From assembly GCA_910585005.1 (NCBI GenBank), contig CAJUCN010000002.1, positions 124,001 through 188,000 on the forward strand: a DNA stretch of 64,000 nt, read 5' to 3'. Shown in pieces: positions 16,179 through 25,115 of the stretch. This DNA comes from an uncultured Lachnospiraceae bacterium. GTDB lineage: Bacteria > Bacillota > Clostridia > Lachnospirales > Lachnospiraceae. Below the pieces are notes generated by a model, which searched no databases, was not told where the DNA came from, and worked only from the letters and a program-made list of their open reading frames with translations. The position numbers and the translations under genes are program-made. Within the stretch, counting starts at the first letter, position 1; every line of letters starts with the position of its first letter.

Positions 16179-17609
16179 TTAATATGCTCTACCCCAATAA
16201 ACCATTTTCTTTGCCGGTTTGTTACAGTAAACGCACTGGTCTGACAGGCATTCCTGCTCAAAAGGCATGCAACGGCTGGTCACCGCCATATTTTCTTTAA
16301 TTGCCTCTTCACAGGCTCTTTCTCCACACCACATAGCCTTTACAAAACCAGACTTCTCCGCAAAGATCCTTTCAAACTCCTGACGGTTACATGCAGTAAA
16401 TGTATGCTCTTCCAAATGCTTTTTCGCCTTGTCAAGCATATCCTTTTGAATCTGTACAAGAAGACTTTCCACTGTCTTCTCCAGCTCATCGATTGCTGCC
16501 TCAATCTTTTCACCGGTATCACGACGGCAAATTACACATTTACCTGCCTCAATATCCTTAGGCCCAATTTCCACACGCATAGGAATACCGCGCATCTCCT
16601 GCTCAGAGAATTTCCATCCGGGACTTTTGTCGGAGTCGTCCACCTTTATACGAAATGCGTTAAGTTTATCACGCAGTTCGTAAGCTTTGTCAAGCACGCC
16701 TTCCTTTTTTTGCTGGATCGGAATCACCATAACCTGTGTAGGCGCGATCTGCGGCGGCAGCACTAAGCCGGAATCGTCCCCATGAACCATAATGATCGCC
16801 CCGATAATCCTGGTAGACATCCCCCAAGATGTCTGATGGACATATTTTAACTGGTTATCTTTATCCGTAAACTGAATGCCAAAAGCCTTGGCAAAACCAT
16901 CCCCAAAGTTGTGGCTGGTACCAGATTGCAGTGCCTTACCATCGTGCATTAACGCTTCGATCGTATAGGTAGCTTCCGCACCGGCAAATTTTTCTTTTTC
17001 TGTCTTGCGTCCTTTTACCACTGGAATTGCAAGCACTTCCTCACAAAAATCTGCATACACATTTAACATCTGCTCCGTCCGCTCCTCAGCTTCCTTTGCC
17101 GTAGCATGTGCCGTATGCCCTTCCTGCCACAAAAATTCTCTGGAACGAAGAAAGGGCCTGGTTTCCTTTTCCCAACGAACCACACTGCACCACTGATTAT
17201 ATACCTTGGGCAGATCACGGTAAGATTGGATATCGCCTTTATAAAAATCACAAAACAGGGTTTCCGAAGTCGGTCTTACACACATTCTTTCTTGAAGCGG
17301 ATTTAGCCCCCCATGGGTGACCCACGCAACCTCAGGTGCAAATCCCTCCACATGATCCTTTTCCTTCTCCAAAAGGCTTTCCGGAATGAACATAGGCATG
17401 TAGACATTCTCTACCCCTACCGCCTTGAATCTTTCATCAAGCCGCTTTTGGATATTCTCCCAGATAGCGTACCCTGCCGGTTTAAACACCATACATCCTT
17501 TTACATTAGAATAATCCACAAGTTCTGCTTTCTTTACTACATCTGTATACCACTGGGCAAAATCCTCACCCATAGATGTTATTGCTTCTACCAACTTCTT
17601 TTCCGCCAT
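16179..17609 (-). CDS. proS: Prolyl-tRNA synthetase, type 3 (archaeal/eukaryotic-like)
   Basis: 476 residues. The class II motifs are visible as RPTSETLFCDFYKGD (motif 1/2 region), WEKETRPFLRSREFLWQEGHTAHA and the motif 3 region GIPMRVEIGPKD. There is no long editing insertion between motifs 2 and 3, so this is the short archaeal-type enzyme found in many Clostridia. It ends in a cysteine-containing zinc-binding-like tail (CMPFEQECLSDQCVYCNKPA) and WGRAY. It starts 28 bases after the chemoreceptor stop, so there is no room for a T-box. Confidence 0.96.
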   Translation of the reverse strand: MAEKKLVEAITSMGEDFAQWYTDVVKKAELVDYSNVKGCMVFKPAGYAIWENIQKRLDERFKAVGVENVYMPMFIPESLLEKEKDHVEGFAPEVAWVTHGGLNPLQERMCVRPTSETLFCDFYKGDIQSYRDLPKVYNQWCSVVRWEKETRPFLRSREFLWQEGHTAHATAKEAEERTEQMLNVYADFCEEVLAIPVVKGRKTEKEKFAGAEATYTIEALMHDGKALQSGTSHNFGDGFAKAFGIQFTDKDNQLKYVHQTSWGMSTRIIGAIIMVHGDDSGLVLPPQIAPTQVMVIPIQQKKEGVLDKAYELRDKLNAFRIKVDDSDKSPGWKFSEQEMRGIPMRVEIGPKDIEAGKCVICRRDTGEKIEAAIDELEKTVESLLVQIQKDMLDKAKKHLEEHTFTACNRQEFERIFAEKSGFVKAMWCGERACEEAIKENMAVTSRCMPFEQECLSDQCVYCNKPAKKMVYWGRAY

Positions 17610-17637
17610 TTCTACTCTCCTTTATCATCTATTGCTG

Positions 17638-19122
17638 CTATACAATACTTTTCAGTATTTCTACTTCCTGCATAACCCCGTCCAAAAGATCACTGACTGT
17701 CCTGGTACCTTCAATGGTATCTTCCGTCATATCCCTGGTATTTTCCGTATTGGCAAGAAGCTCTTCACTAAATGCGCTTAAATTTTCCACATAGTGGATA
17801 ATCTCTTTATTGCTTTCTTTAATCCGATCCATATTGATGGTTTGTCTCTCCACGCTGCTGTCTACATCCCGGATATCTGACTCAATCTGTACAAATGCTT
17901 TCCGCGTTTTCACAACCAGTCTTGCCTGCTTTTCATTGGATTCAATCAGGCTCCCTACGCTTTCCTCCGCCTCATTCGTCTGCTTCATCAATTCCTCCAG
18001 GATCGCCCTGATCTGATAGGTGGCAGACTCTGTCTCTGAAGACAGCTTCTTGATCTCATCCGCTACCACCGCAAAACCTTTTCCAGCCTCTCCGGCACGC
18101 GCCGCTTCTATACTGGCATTTAACGCCAAAAGCGTCGTCTGCTCCGTAATGCCCTCTATCAATTGAAGAATCTCATTTACTTCACCAGTCTGGGCAAGCA
18201 GCTTATCCATTGTAATGTTTACCTGGGAACTTACTTTGGCATTTTGCTCGGATGCTTTCTCCAACTCGTTGATATCCCGGCTTCCAAGTTCCGTGACGTC
18301 CCTGGTATCTTTAAATTTCTCCTGGATTTCTTTGGCGATCTCATCTGTCGCCTCTGTCATACTGCCAATACTTTCCGTCATTTCAAGCTGTTTTTGGATC
18401 GTTCTGGCCAGGTCATTTGTCCCGTCAACGATCTCATCTATCGCTTTCTTACTGCTTTCTCCATGGCTTGTTATTTTTTTTGCTTCCTCATCAATCTCAG
18501 AAACCTTTTTTATCAAAGCTTCTACCGTGGACAGCACATGGCTAAGTACCTCTGCACCTTTTTCTTTTTCGTCCTCAATAAGCCCCAGCCGGTAGTTACT
18601 GACCCTTTCAAGTGCATTAGTCACAATAATCGATATCGCTACCACTAACACGATCACTGCGATCTGAATTTCATAATTCACAATCATGCTCTTGTCCGGC
18701 CCTCCCTGGATCGAACACAAAAGTGCAATATCAGCAGCATTGACCAGGACCGACAAAATGCCCGCCTTTAAGGCAAATTTACTGTCCTGAAACAGCATTA
18801 CGGCAACAGTCATAGGAAGAATATAGCAAAAAGACAAATGACTGGTAGACGTTAAAAGCACAAATGCATACAACACGCAGTAGCCGCACACACCCAGATA
18901 TTTGACCTTCCCGCTCTCTTTATTTTTGCGGTAAAGGAAGATACAACTTATAAGCGGCAATAATAGTATCAGGCAAAATACGGCAATATAGCCTGGCGTT
19001 CTGTTGCCTTTTACTAACTCTACAAAATATGCCACAATTAAAACCCCGGCAATAATACCGTAACAATCAAGAAACTTACGGTTCATATGGCCTTTTTCAC
19101 TAAAGGATAACGTTTTGTCCAT
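17638..19122 (-). CDS. Methyl-accepting chemotaxis protein with multi-span N-terminus
   Basis: 494 residues from the ATG at 19122 (GGGGGGAG upstream). The N-terminal 200 residues form about six membrane spans with little outside the membrane, and no periplasmic sensor or clear HAMP domain is seen. The cytoplasmic signalling hairpin has ITEQTTLLALNASIEAARAG (split by tip residues) and KGFAVVADEIKKLSSE. Such receptors may sense membrane state or small hydrophobic signals. It has its own promoter and precedes proS-cca on the same strand. Confidence 0.9.
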   Translation of the reverse strand: MDKTLSFSEKGHMNRKFLDCYGIIAGVLIVAYFVELVKGNRTPGYIAVFCLILLLPLISCIFLYRKNKESGKVKYLGVCGYCVLYAFVLLTSTSHLSFCYILPMTVAVMLFQDSKFALKAGILSVLVNAADIALLCSIQGGPDKSMIVNYEIQIAVIVLVVAISIIVTNALERVSNYRLGLIEDEKEKGAEVLSHVLSTVEALIKKVSEIDEEAKKITSHGESSKKAIDEIVDGTNDLARTIQKQLEMTESIGSMTEATDEIAKEIQEKFKDTRDVTELGSRDINELEKASEQNAKVSSQVNITMDKLLAQTGEVNEILQLIEGITEQTTLLALNASIEAARAGEAGKGFAVVADEIKKLSSETESATYQIRAILEELMKQTNEAEESVGSLIESNEKQARLVVKTRKAFVQIESDIRDVDSSVERQTINMDRIKESNKEIIHYVENLSAFSEELLANTENTRDMTEDTIEGTRTVSDLLDGVMQEVEILKSIV

Positions 19123-19174
19123 GACTCCCCCCTGTATTCTATTTTTTATTATCTTCATGAATGATCTATGCATA

Positions 19175-19203
19175 ATTGTAGGAAAGGTAAGGTTTTTTGT
19201 CAA
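19175..19203 (-). promoter_or_regulatory. Sigma-A promoter upstream of the chemoreceptor-proS-cca unit
   Basis: Minus strand: TTGACA (19198-19203), 17-base spacer, TACAAT (19175-19180), about 50 bases before the ATG at 19122. Confidence 0.7.
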
Positions 19204-19228
19204 TGCAATTTGCAATAATTATTCTTTT

Positions 19229-20773
19229 CTAAATACCTGTTTTTCTGTGCATCGCTTCCCCCATTGCCACAATCAAAAAAACAAAGGGCAGATTTAAGAC
19301 TTGTGCAAAACTTACCGTATTATGTACAAGATAGCAAAAAATACATACTGCCGGTATGATCAAATCCAACCTTCCTTCTACAGACTTCAATCCTCTTACG
19401 ATACCGGAAATAAAAATCCCATAGTAGCAAAAGGTTCCCACCACCCCTGTGTTGATTAAGGATGTAAGCAATTCATTATGGGCATTAGTCAGCCTGCTGC
19501 TCCCGAAATAATCCCGCAGCATCCCTGCTGTGTGTGGCTCGGAATATACATATGCCGAAAAGCAGTCCGGTCCTGCGCCAAACAGCATTTTGATCCCACT
19601 CATCCGGGCAAAAGCGTCTGCTCCCGCCCTCCATGCTGCCCCTCTTCCGTTTCCCCAATCCTTTCCCAAACAAAAGAATCCATTTCCTGCAAGGCCCGGG
19701 ACTCCGTACATCGTATTTACAAACAGAAGTGCGCCAAACAATATGATCCCTAACATAGAGATTCCTACAAGAATACGCCGGATCATTTTATACTTTCTGA
19801 CTATGCCTGGATTTCTTTTACTCCTCCTATTTAAAAAGAAGCTTATCCATGTACAAAAGACTGCTGCCACTAAGATCAAATTGGAATCAGCCAGCAAAAG
19901 ACAGGGATTGTCTATCTCATAATTATAGCCTTCCGGAAAAAGCGCCCTGAGCCCCCCTGCTGCCCGGGCTGAAAAACCCCACAAGGCAGCCAGAAAAAAC
20001 CATCTGCCGATCCATTCCCTTTTCAAAATACTGATCCATAATAACACCAAAAACATGGCAGCCCAAAAAAGGAATACGCTGCTGCTCCCCTGGCAAAAAC
20101 CTGCCGTAAACGCCAAAAAAAGATAAACGGCCGAAAATCCCCTTTGTACGGATCCCGTCGAAAACAAATAAATACATCCGCCTATAGGCACAAGCACGGA
20201 AAGATATCCACAAAACCAGTTGATATTGCCCAGTGTAGAAATAAAGGCCGGATCCCTAATACTAATTGGTATCAGGTAAATGGAAAACCGGTCAAGTATT
20301 CCCAAAAGGAACACCAGCCCCGATGCCGCCATCGCCCCATACCAGACAAAGGAAGATGCCTCCCACTGTCTGGATGTTAAAAAATATAAGCCGCACAGAA
20401 TCAGCAACAGCACAAGTCCAATACGCCACCCTTCCGTCCCCCACAAAGCCTCTTGTGGAAAATCAGAAAGTAAGTAAGAAATTGCTATTGCCAAAACATA
20501 CAGCCCTACAAACAAATCAGTGGAAGAGATTCTGACTTTCTCCCACTGAATCAAATAAGCTTCTCTTTTCTTATAACGCTGCCATATCCTGCCCGCTGCA
20601 CCCACCCCTGCCAGAATAGCCAAGATCAGCAATGCCGCCAGGGAGGAATAAAGAAAAAAATGGTATTTGGATTCCCCGATATCCACATATCCCTCTTTCA
20701 TATAAAAAGGATAGATACAAAATATTAAAAGCAAATATGCTGTTGTAAACAAATTTCCAGCTTTTGTTGTCAA
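19229..20773 (-). CDS. O-antigen ligase-like multi-span membrane protein
   Basis: 514 residues with about 11-12 membrane segments. It contains a long loop with KMLFGAGPDCFSAYVY and NAHNELLTSLINTGVVG, typical of the Wzy/WaaL O-antigen polymerase/ligase family (GxGxdxF and HNxxL motifs). Such proteins join sugar polymers to lipid or protein carriers. In Firmicutes they often attach wall polysaccharide or glycans. It starts at a TTG with AAGGGATAAGGAAG upstream. No glycosyltransferases lie next to it. Confidence 0.78.
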   Translation of the reverse strand: MTTKAGNLFTTAYLLLIFCIYPFYMKEGYVDIGESKYHFFLYSSLAALLILAILAGVGAAGRIWQRYKKREAYLIQWEKVRISSTDLFVGLYVLAIAISYLLSDFPQEALWGTEGWRIGLVLLLILCGLYFLTSRQWEASSFVWYGAMAASGLVFLLGILDRFSIYLIPISIRDPAFISTLGNINWFCGYLSVLVPIGGCIYLFSTGSVQRGFSAVYLFLAFTAGFCQGSSSVFLFWAAMFLVLLWISILKREWIGRWFFLAALWGFSARAAGGLRALFPEGYNYEIDNPCLLLADSNLILVAAVFCTWISFFLNRRSKRNPGIVRKYKMIRRILVGISMLGIILFGALLFVNTMYGVPGLAGNGFFCLGKDWGNGRGAAWRAGADAFARMSGIKMLFGAGPDCFSAYVYSEPHTAGMLRDYFGSSRLTNAHNELLTSLINTGVVGTFCYYGIFISGIVRGLKSVEGRLDLIIPAVCIFCYLVHNTVSFAQVLNLPFVFLIVAMGEAMHRKTGI

Positions 20774-20849
20774 CTTCCTTATCCCTTCTCTTGAAACAAG
20801 CCTTATTCTTTTAAAAAGTTTACCATGATTTACCTACCATCACAAGACA

Positions 20850-21917
20850 CTACTTCCACAAATACCGGCAAGTCTCACAAATAATCACAAGGGACAGCGG
20901 TCCTTTGATGATCCCTGATATGCCAAACAGCCTGATTCCCCCAAACACAGCAAACAAAATGCCTACAGGCCAGACCCCCACCTTATTTCCGATTAGCCTG
21001 GGCTCCAAAAACTCCCTGGTGAGCGCGCATACAATATACAAAAAAAAGCACACCGCTGCCTGCCAGGCTTTCCCATTTAACAGCATAAAAAGTGCAAGAG
21101 GCGTCAGCATGATCCCTGTCCCAATAAAGGGAAGCATATCCATAAATCCAGTAAGAAATCCGTAGAGGATTCCTCCTTTCATCCCTATCAGCCCTAAAGT
21201 GACAGCACAAATTGTACTGATAATCAGTAAAAGCACCACTTGCGCTTTCACGAAAGTTTTTACATAATGGATCACCTTTTTACTTACATGTATTACCCCC
21301 TCCAGTTCCTTTTCCTCCTTAATCTTTTCGGACAATCCACTGTAATCCTTCATGATCAAGAGAACCGCTATGGCCGTAACCACCAAAAAACTAATGCCTC
21401 CTGCAATGTTCTTTAAATAATCAAAGGATTTTCCCATTACGGCAGGCAGTATCTTTACCTCCAAATTTTCAACCAGAATATCTACCTGCTCTAATATGAA
21501 ATTTTCAATGACAATCCCGTCAATGCCAAAACGATCCTCCAAGGAACAGCAACAATTCTCCAGCAATACACCAAATTCTCTTTGAAAATCCGGAATCTGC
21601 CCGGCTATATTTCTTCCTCCTGACAAAAGAAGAGAAAGCAAAAACCACAATACCAAAAAAACGATCCCCACGATCAAAAAAAGAAAAAAACCTGCGAAGA
21701 CGGATTTTTTTATTTTTAAAATTTTTTGAAGTTTTGTTGCCAGCGGATCAATCATCCCGGCAAGAAGAAAGGCAAAAATAAAAGGAGATACCACAGGACT
21801 TACATATTTCATGCCCAGATAAACCGCCAAAGTTACAAGCCCGATCTGCACATATTTTTTCCTGGTTCCCGTTAACCTGAATTTATCCATAAAAACACCC
21901 ATACAAACCTTTTTCAT
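20850..21917 (-). CDS. ytvI: AI-2E-family membrane protein, YtvI-like sporulation protein
   Basis: Up to 355 residues, with about seven to eight membrane segments in the AI-2E/PerM arrangement: two N-terminal pairs, a long cytoplasmic region, then VVLLLIISTICAVTLGLIGM and GFLTGFMDMLPFIGTG. The motif FMDMLPFIGTG is typical of the family, and overall similarity is strongest to the sporulation integral membrane protein YtvI. Starts at 21917, 21902 and 21890 are possible. A terminator-like hairpin overlaps the first two, so 21890 (MDKFRLTG) may be real. Substrate unknown. Confidence 0.75.
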   Translation of the reverse strand: MKKVCMGVFMDKFRLTGTRKKYVQIGLVTLAVYLGMKYVSPVVSPFIFAFLLAGMIDPLATKLQKILKIKKSVFAGFFLFLIVGIVFLVLWFLLSLLLSGGRNIAGQIPDFQREFGVLLENCCCSLEDRFGIDGIVIENFILEQVDILVENLEVKILPAVMGKSFDYLKNIAGGISFLVVTAIAVLLIMKDYSGLSEKIKEEKELEGVIHVSKKVIHYVKTFVKAQVVLLLIISTICAVTLGLIGMKGGILYGFLTGFMDMLPFIGTGIMLTPLALFMLLNGKAWQAAVCFFLYIVCALTREFLEPRLIGNKVGVWPVGILFAVFGGIRLFGISGIIKGPLSLVIICETCRYLWK

Positions 21918-21931
21918 TTACAGGTAGTATG
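21890..21931 (-). terminator. Terminator-like hairpin between the RluA and YtvI genes
   Basis: On the minus strand ACCCATAC and GTATGGGT can pair, with an inner ACCT/AGGT pair, followed by GTTTTTATGG. It overlaps the 5' end of the longest YtvI frame, so it is either an upstream terminator or a leader attenuator. Confidence 0.4.
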
Positions 21932-21955
21932 GGTCATTTTATCAACGAATATGTT

Positions 21956-22678
21956 TTAAATCCCCTTGGAAAAGAAAGGAAGGAAGATCTCTTCCTGGGG
22001 CTGTATTTCAAAGACCATTTCTTTCTTTTTTACAGGGTGGAACAAGATTAATTTGTATGCACAAAGCGCTACATCTTTACATCCAATCTCCCTGCTAAGA
22101 AGTTTGGAACTTTCACTTCCATACTTACTGTCGCCTAAAATCGGCATACGGTTATGTGCAAGCTGGGCACGGATCTGATGATGCCTCCCTGTAAAAAGCT
22201 GTACCTCCACTAACGTCACTTCCTGGCCTTTTTCAAGGATCAGCATCGTCCTGATTTTTTTGTAATTAAGCGCTGCTTTCTTTGCACCAGGATCATTTTC
22301 TCCTGCCACCAGCGATCTGTTGGTCCTGCCATCCTTGTACAAATAAGTTTCCAACCGCTCCTCATCCATAGGAGGATTCCCCAGAACAACTGCATAATAA
22401 TATTTGCACATTCTGCCGCTGCTTACCTGTGCGCTTAGCTTAGCCGCTGCCTCCTTTGTCTTTGCAAAAACCAAAATACCTGAAACTGGCTGGTCTAAAC
22501 GGTGCACTACCCCAAGATAAGGCTCTCCTTTTCCCCGGCCTTCCGGCTTTCCTGACAGATAATTCTTCAATTCGCTAACCATATCCCCCTGACCAATCCG
22601 CGCTGTCTGGGTAGCAATCCCAGCAGGTTTATATACCACTATCATAGATCCGTCTTCATAAACAATATTTTTCTGCAC
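21956..22678 (-). CDS. RluA-family 23S/tRNA pseudouridine synthase
   Basis: 240 residues. The catalytic motif HRLDQPVSGILVFAKT includes Asp62, the nucleophile of the RluA family. GRHHQIRAQLAHNRMPILGD is the second conserved segment. No S4 domain is present, so it is the short RluA type. It isomerises uridine to pseudouridine in rRNA or tRNA; the site cannot be predicted. It lies 20 bases downstream of the Hsp70 gene. Confidence 0.9.
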   Translation of the reverse strand: MQKNIVYEDGSMIVVYKPAGIATQTARIGQGDMVSELKNYLSGKPEGRGKGEPYLGVVHRLDQPVSGILVFAKTKEAAAKLSAQVSSGRMCKYYYAVVLGNPPMDEERLETYLYKDGRTNRSLVAGENDPGAKKAALNYKKIRTMLILEKGQEVTLVEVQLFTGRHHQIRAQLAHNRMPILGDSKYGSESSKLLSREIGCKDVALCAYKLILFHPVKKKEMVFEIQPQEEIFLPFFSKGI

Positions 22679-22698
22679 CGAAAATCCCGTCCTTACTG

Positions 22699-24393
22699 TT
22701 ATTCAAAATCTTCTATTTCTTCCAAAAATTCCTTAAATTCCTTTTTGGCCGCATCAATCAACGCATGATCATAGCTGTTTAATGCTTTTTCATATTTATG
22801 CAAAGCCGATTCGATATACCTGCGCTTTTCACCCAGACTTTCCTCATAGATCCTTTCACCCAAAAGAAGCAGGTATTTATTCTCCTCCCTGTCTCTGGGA
22901 TGGATCTTCAAATAAGAAAGCGTATCAAGCCGTTCCCTGATCTCTTCCTGGGTCATATCCACATCCCTGCCGCAAAATACTTGCTTTTCCTTTTTTCCGG
23001 TGGAAACTACCGTAACCTCAACTTCCAAAATAGAGTTGATATCGTAAGTATAAGTCACATCCACCGACTCTTCCCCTGCCTTTCTGCAAGGAACATCAAT
23101 CACAAGCTCCCCAAGAGATAAATTATTGGCAGCAAACCGGCTCTCTCCCTGAAGCACATTGATTCTGATCTTGCTCTGATCATCACGAACCGTATATAAA
23201 CGCTCCGTTCTGCTGGCTGGAATAACTGTATTGCGGTCTATAATAGGGCAAAACACTCCGTTCTCAAACCGGCCATTTTCCCATTCCCTGACCACTTCCG
23301 TACCCAAGGTAAAAGGACACACATCTGTAAGGATCACTTCCTTGATCGATTCCCTGCGCTCTTTCATAGCACCCTGCACAGCCGCCCCTAATGCAACCGC
23401 TTCGTCAGGATTAATATTCGTATCCGGAATCACCTTAAACAACCGGCTTACAAACCTGCGGATCACCGGACTTTTTGTTGCCCCTCCCACCAACACTACT
23501 TTGTCGATATCCGACAGTCTGATATGGGCATCCAAAAGACTTCTCTTAACAGGCTGGCGTATCTTATCCAGTAATTCTTCACAAGCATCTTCATATTTCG
23601 TAAGGTCGACAGAAAGAGAAAAACATTCCTCTCCTATCTTACAATCCATAGAAGATTTACGGCTTTTTGAAAAGCCAAGCTTACAGAGCTCCGCCTGCTT
23701 ATGGATATGGTGCATCGTCTTTTCATCCAGCGTCAGCCTGTTAAACTGGGGGTATTTTTCAAAAAACAAGTTCTCAAGCACCGTGGTAAAATCTTCGCCT
23801 CCCAAAAAGTTATCACCTGCTACCGCGCGTACCTCCAAGACCGTATCAAAATGCTCTAAAATAGAAACATCAAAAGTCCCGCCTCCCAAGTCAAAAACAA
23901 GAAAGCGGGAATTCCCCCCGTTTTGGTATAATCCATAAGAAATAGCAGCCGCAGTAGGTTCGCTGATGATCCTCTCCACCTTTAATCCTGCCAGTTCACC
24001 GGCTCTTTTGGTAGCTCTTCTCCTTGCATCATTAAAATATGCCGGAACACTGACCACCGCTTCCGTTACTTCCTCCCCCAGATAATGCTCTGCATCTTCC
24101 TTCAATGCCCGCAAAACAAATGAAGAAAGCTCCTCCGCTGTAAATGTTTTATGTAGCAGCTTAAACTGCTTCTGACTTCCCATATCCCGTTTAAAAACAC
24201 TGGCTGTACTCCCTGGATAAAGGAGGTTTCTTTGAACCGCCGTATCACCTACATAAATCTGCTCTTCTTCATCCATACTTACAACGGAAGGCGTCAGACG
24301 CTTTCCCAGCCTGTTGGGAATGATCCTCGGTCCTTCCGGCGTAAAATATGCAGCAAGACTGTTCGTTGTCCCTAAATCAATTCCTATGATCAT
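22699..24393 (-). CDS. Short Hsp70-family chaperone (HscC-like)
   Basis: 564 residues from the ATG at 24393 (GGGAAG six bases upstream), about 50 shorter than DnaK. Nucleotide-binding domain: GIDLGTTNSLAAYF at the start, VPAYFNDARRRATKRAGELAG, EPTAAAISYG and VFDLGGGTFDVSIL. A reduced substrate-binding part follows, with a short helical, glutamate/lysine-rich C-terminus instead of the DnaK lid and tail. HscC-type chaperones are specialised and often work without the main DnaJ/GrpE. It starts 10 bases after the response regulator stop, so it is probably part of the two-component operon. Confidence 0.88.
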   Translation of the reverse strand: MIIGIDLGTTNSLAAYFTPEGPRIIPNRLGKRLTPSVVSMDEEEQIYVGDTAVQRNLLYPGSTASVFKRDMGSQKQFKLLHKTFTAEELSSFVLRALKEDAEHYLGEEVTEAVVSVPAYFNDARRRATKRAGELAGLKVERIISEPTAAAISYGLYQNGGNSRFLVFDLGGGTFDVSILEHFDTVLEVRAVAGDNFLGGEDFTTVLENLFFEKYPQFNRLTLDEKTMHHIHKQAELCKLGFSKSRKSSMDCKIGEECFSLSVDLTKYEDACEELLDKIRQPVKRSLLDAHIRLSDIDKVVLVGGATKSPVIRRFVSRLFKVIPDTNINPDEAVALGAAVQGAMKERRESIKEVILTDVCPFTLGTEVVREWENGRFENGVFCPIIDRNTVIPASRTERLYTVRDDQSKIRINVLQGESRFAANNLSLGELVIDVPCRKAGEESVDVTYTYDINSILEVEVTVVSTGKKEKQVFCGRDVDMTQEEIRERLDTLSYLKIHPRDREENKYLLLLGERIYEESLGEKRRYIESALHKYEKALNSYDHALIDAAKKEFKEFLEEIEDFE

Positions 24394-24403
24394 AACTTCC
24401 CTT

Positions 24404-25093
24404 TCAAACTTTAAACCGGTAACCCACACCCCAAATTGTCTCAATATACTGGGGTTTTGCAGAATCATATTCTATCTTTTCCCGTATTTTTTTAATGTGT
24501 ACTGTCACTGTGGCAATATCCCCGATAGAATCCATATCCCAAATTTCCCGGAAAAGCTCTTCCTTTGTATACACATGATTGGGGTGTTCCGCAAGAAAAC
24601 TGAGCAGATCAAATTCCTTTCCGGTAAATGCCTTTTCCACACCGTCTACCACAACCCTCCGGGCTGTCTTGTCAATGCGGATGCCGCGGATCTCAATAAT
24701 ATCATTGGTCTTTACATTAGAGCCTACAAGCCTGTCATACCGTGCCATATGCGCCTTTACCCGTGCCACCAGCTCACTAGGGCTAAAAGGTTTCGTCATA
24801 TAGTCATCTGCTCCCAGCCCAAGACCCCGGATCTTATCAATGTCATCTTTTTTGGCAGAAACCATGATAATAGGAATATTCTTTTCCTCCCGGACTCTCT
24901 TGCAGATTTCAAAACCATCCATCCCCGGCAGCATCAGATCCAATACAATAAGATCAAACTCTCCTGACATTGCCGCCTGAAGGCCTTCATCCCCCCTGTT
25001 TTGAATCTGAACTTCAAAACCGCTTAATTCCAGATAGTCCTTTTCAAGATCTGCAATTGCCTCTTCATCTTCAATAATTAAAATCCTGCTCAT
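24404..25093 (-). CDS. OmpR-family response regulator
   Basis: 229 residues from the ATG at 25093 (AAGGAGATGAGGG upstream). The receiver domain has the acidic pair E8/D9, phospho-acceptor D52 (LDLMLPGMDG), S/T in MVSAKKD and K in MTKPFSP. The C-terminal winged helix (about 130-229) contains GKEFDLLSFLAEHPNHVYTKEELF and VTVHIKKIREKI. It is the partner of the histidine kinase directly upstream. Target genes are unknown; the adjacent Hsp70 gene suggests an envelope or protein-stress role. Confidence 0.93.
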   Translation of the reverse strand: MSRILIIEDEEAIADLEKDYLELSGFEVQIQNRGDEGLQAAMSGEFDLIVLDLMLPGMDGFEICKRVREEKNIPIIMVSAKKDDIDKIRGLGLGADDYMTKPFSPSELVARVKAHMARYDRLVGSNVKTNDIIEIRGIRIDKTARRVVVDGVEKAFTGKEFDLLSFLAEHPNHVYTKEELFREIWDMDSIGDIATVTVHIKKIREKIEYDSAKPQYIETIWGVGYRFKV

Positions 25094-25115
25094 TTCCCTC
25101 ATCTCCTTTGGCATT

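Noticed and set aside
16178..16261. Longer N-terminus for the CCA enzyme starting at 16261
   Set aside because: This part reads back into the proS coding end in another frame; the family N-terminus begins at the ATG at 16177.
17610..17637. Possible T-box riboswitch before proS
   Set aside because: Only 28 bases separate proS from the chemoreceptor stop, far too short for a T-box.
23231..23938. 235-aa open frame on the plus strand
   Set aside because: Antisense shadow of the Hsp70 nucleotide-binding domain.
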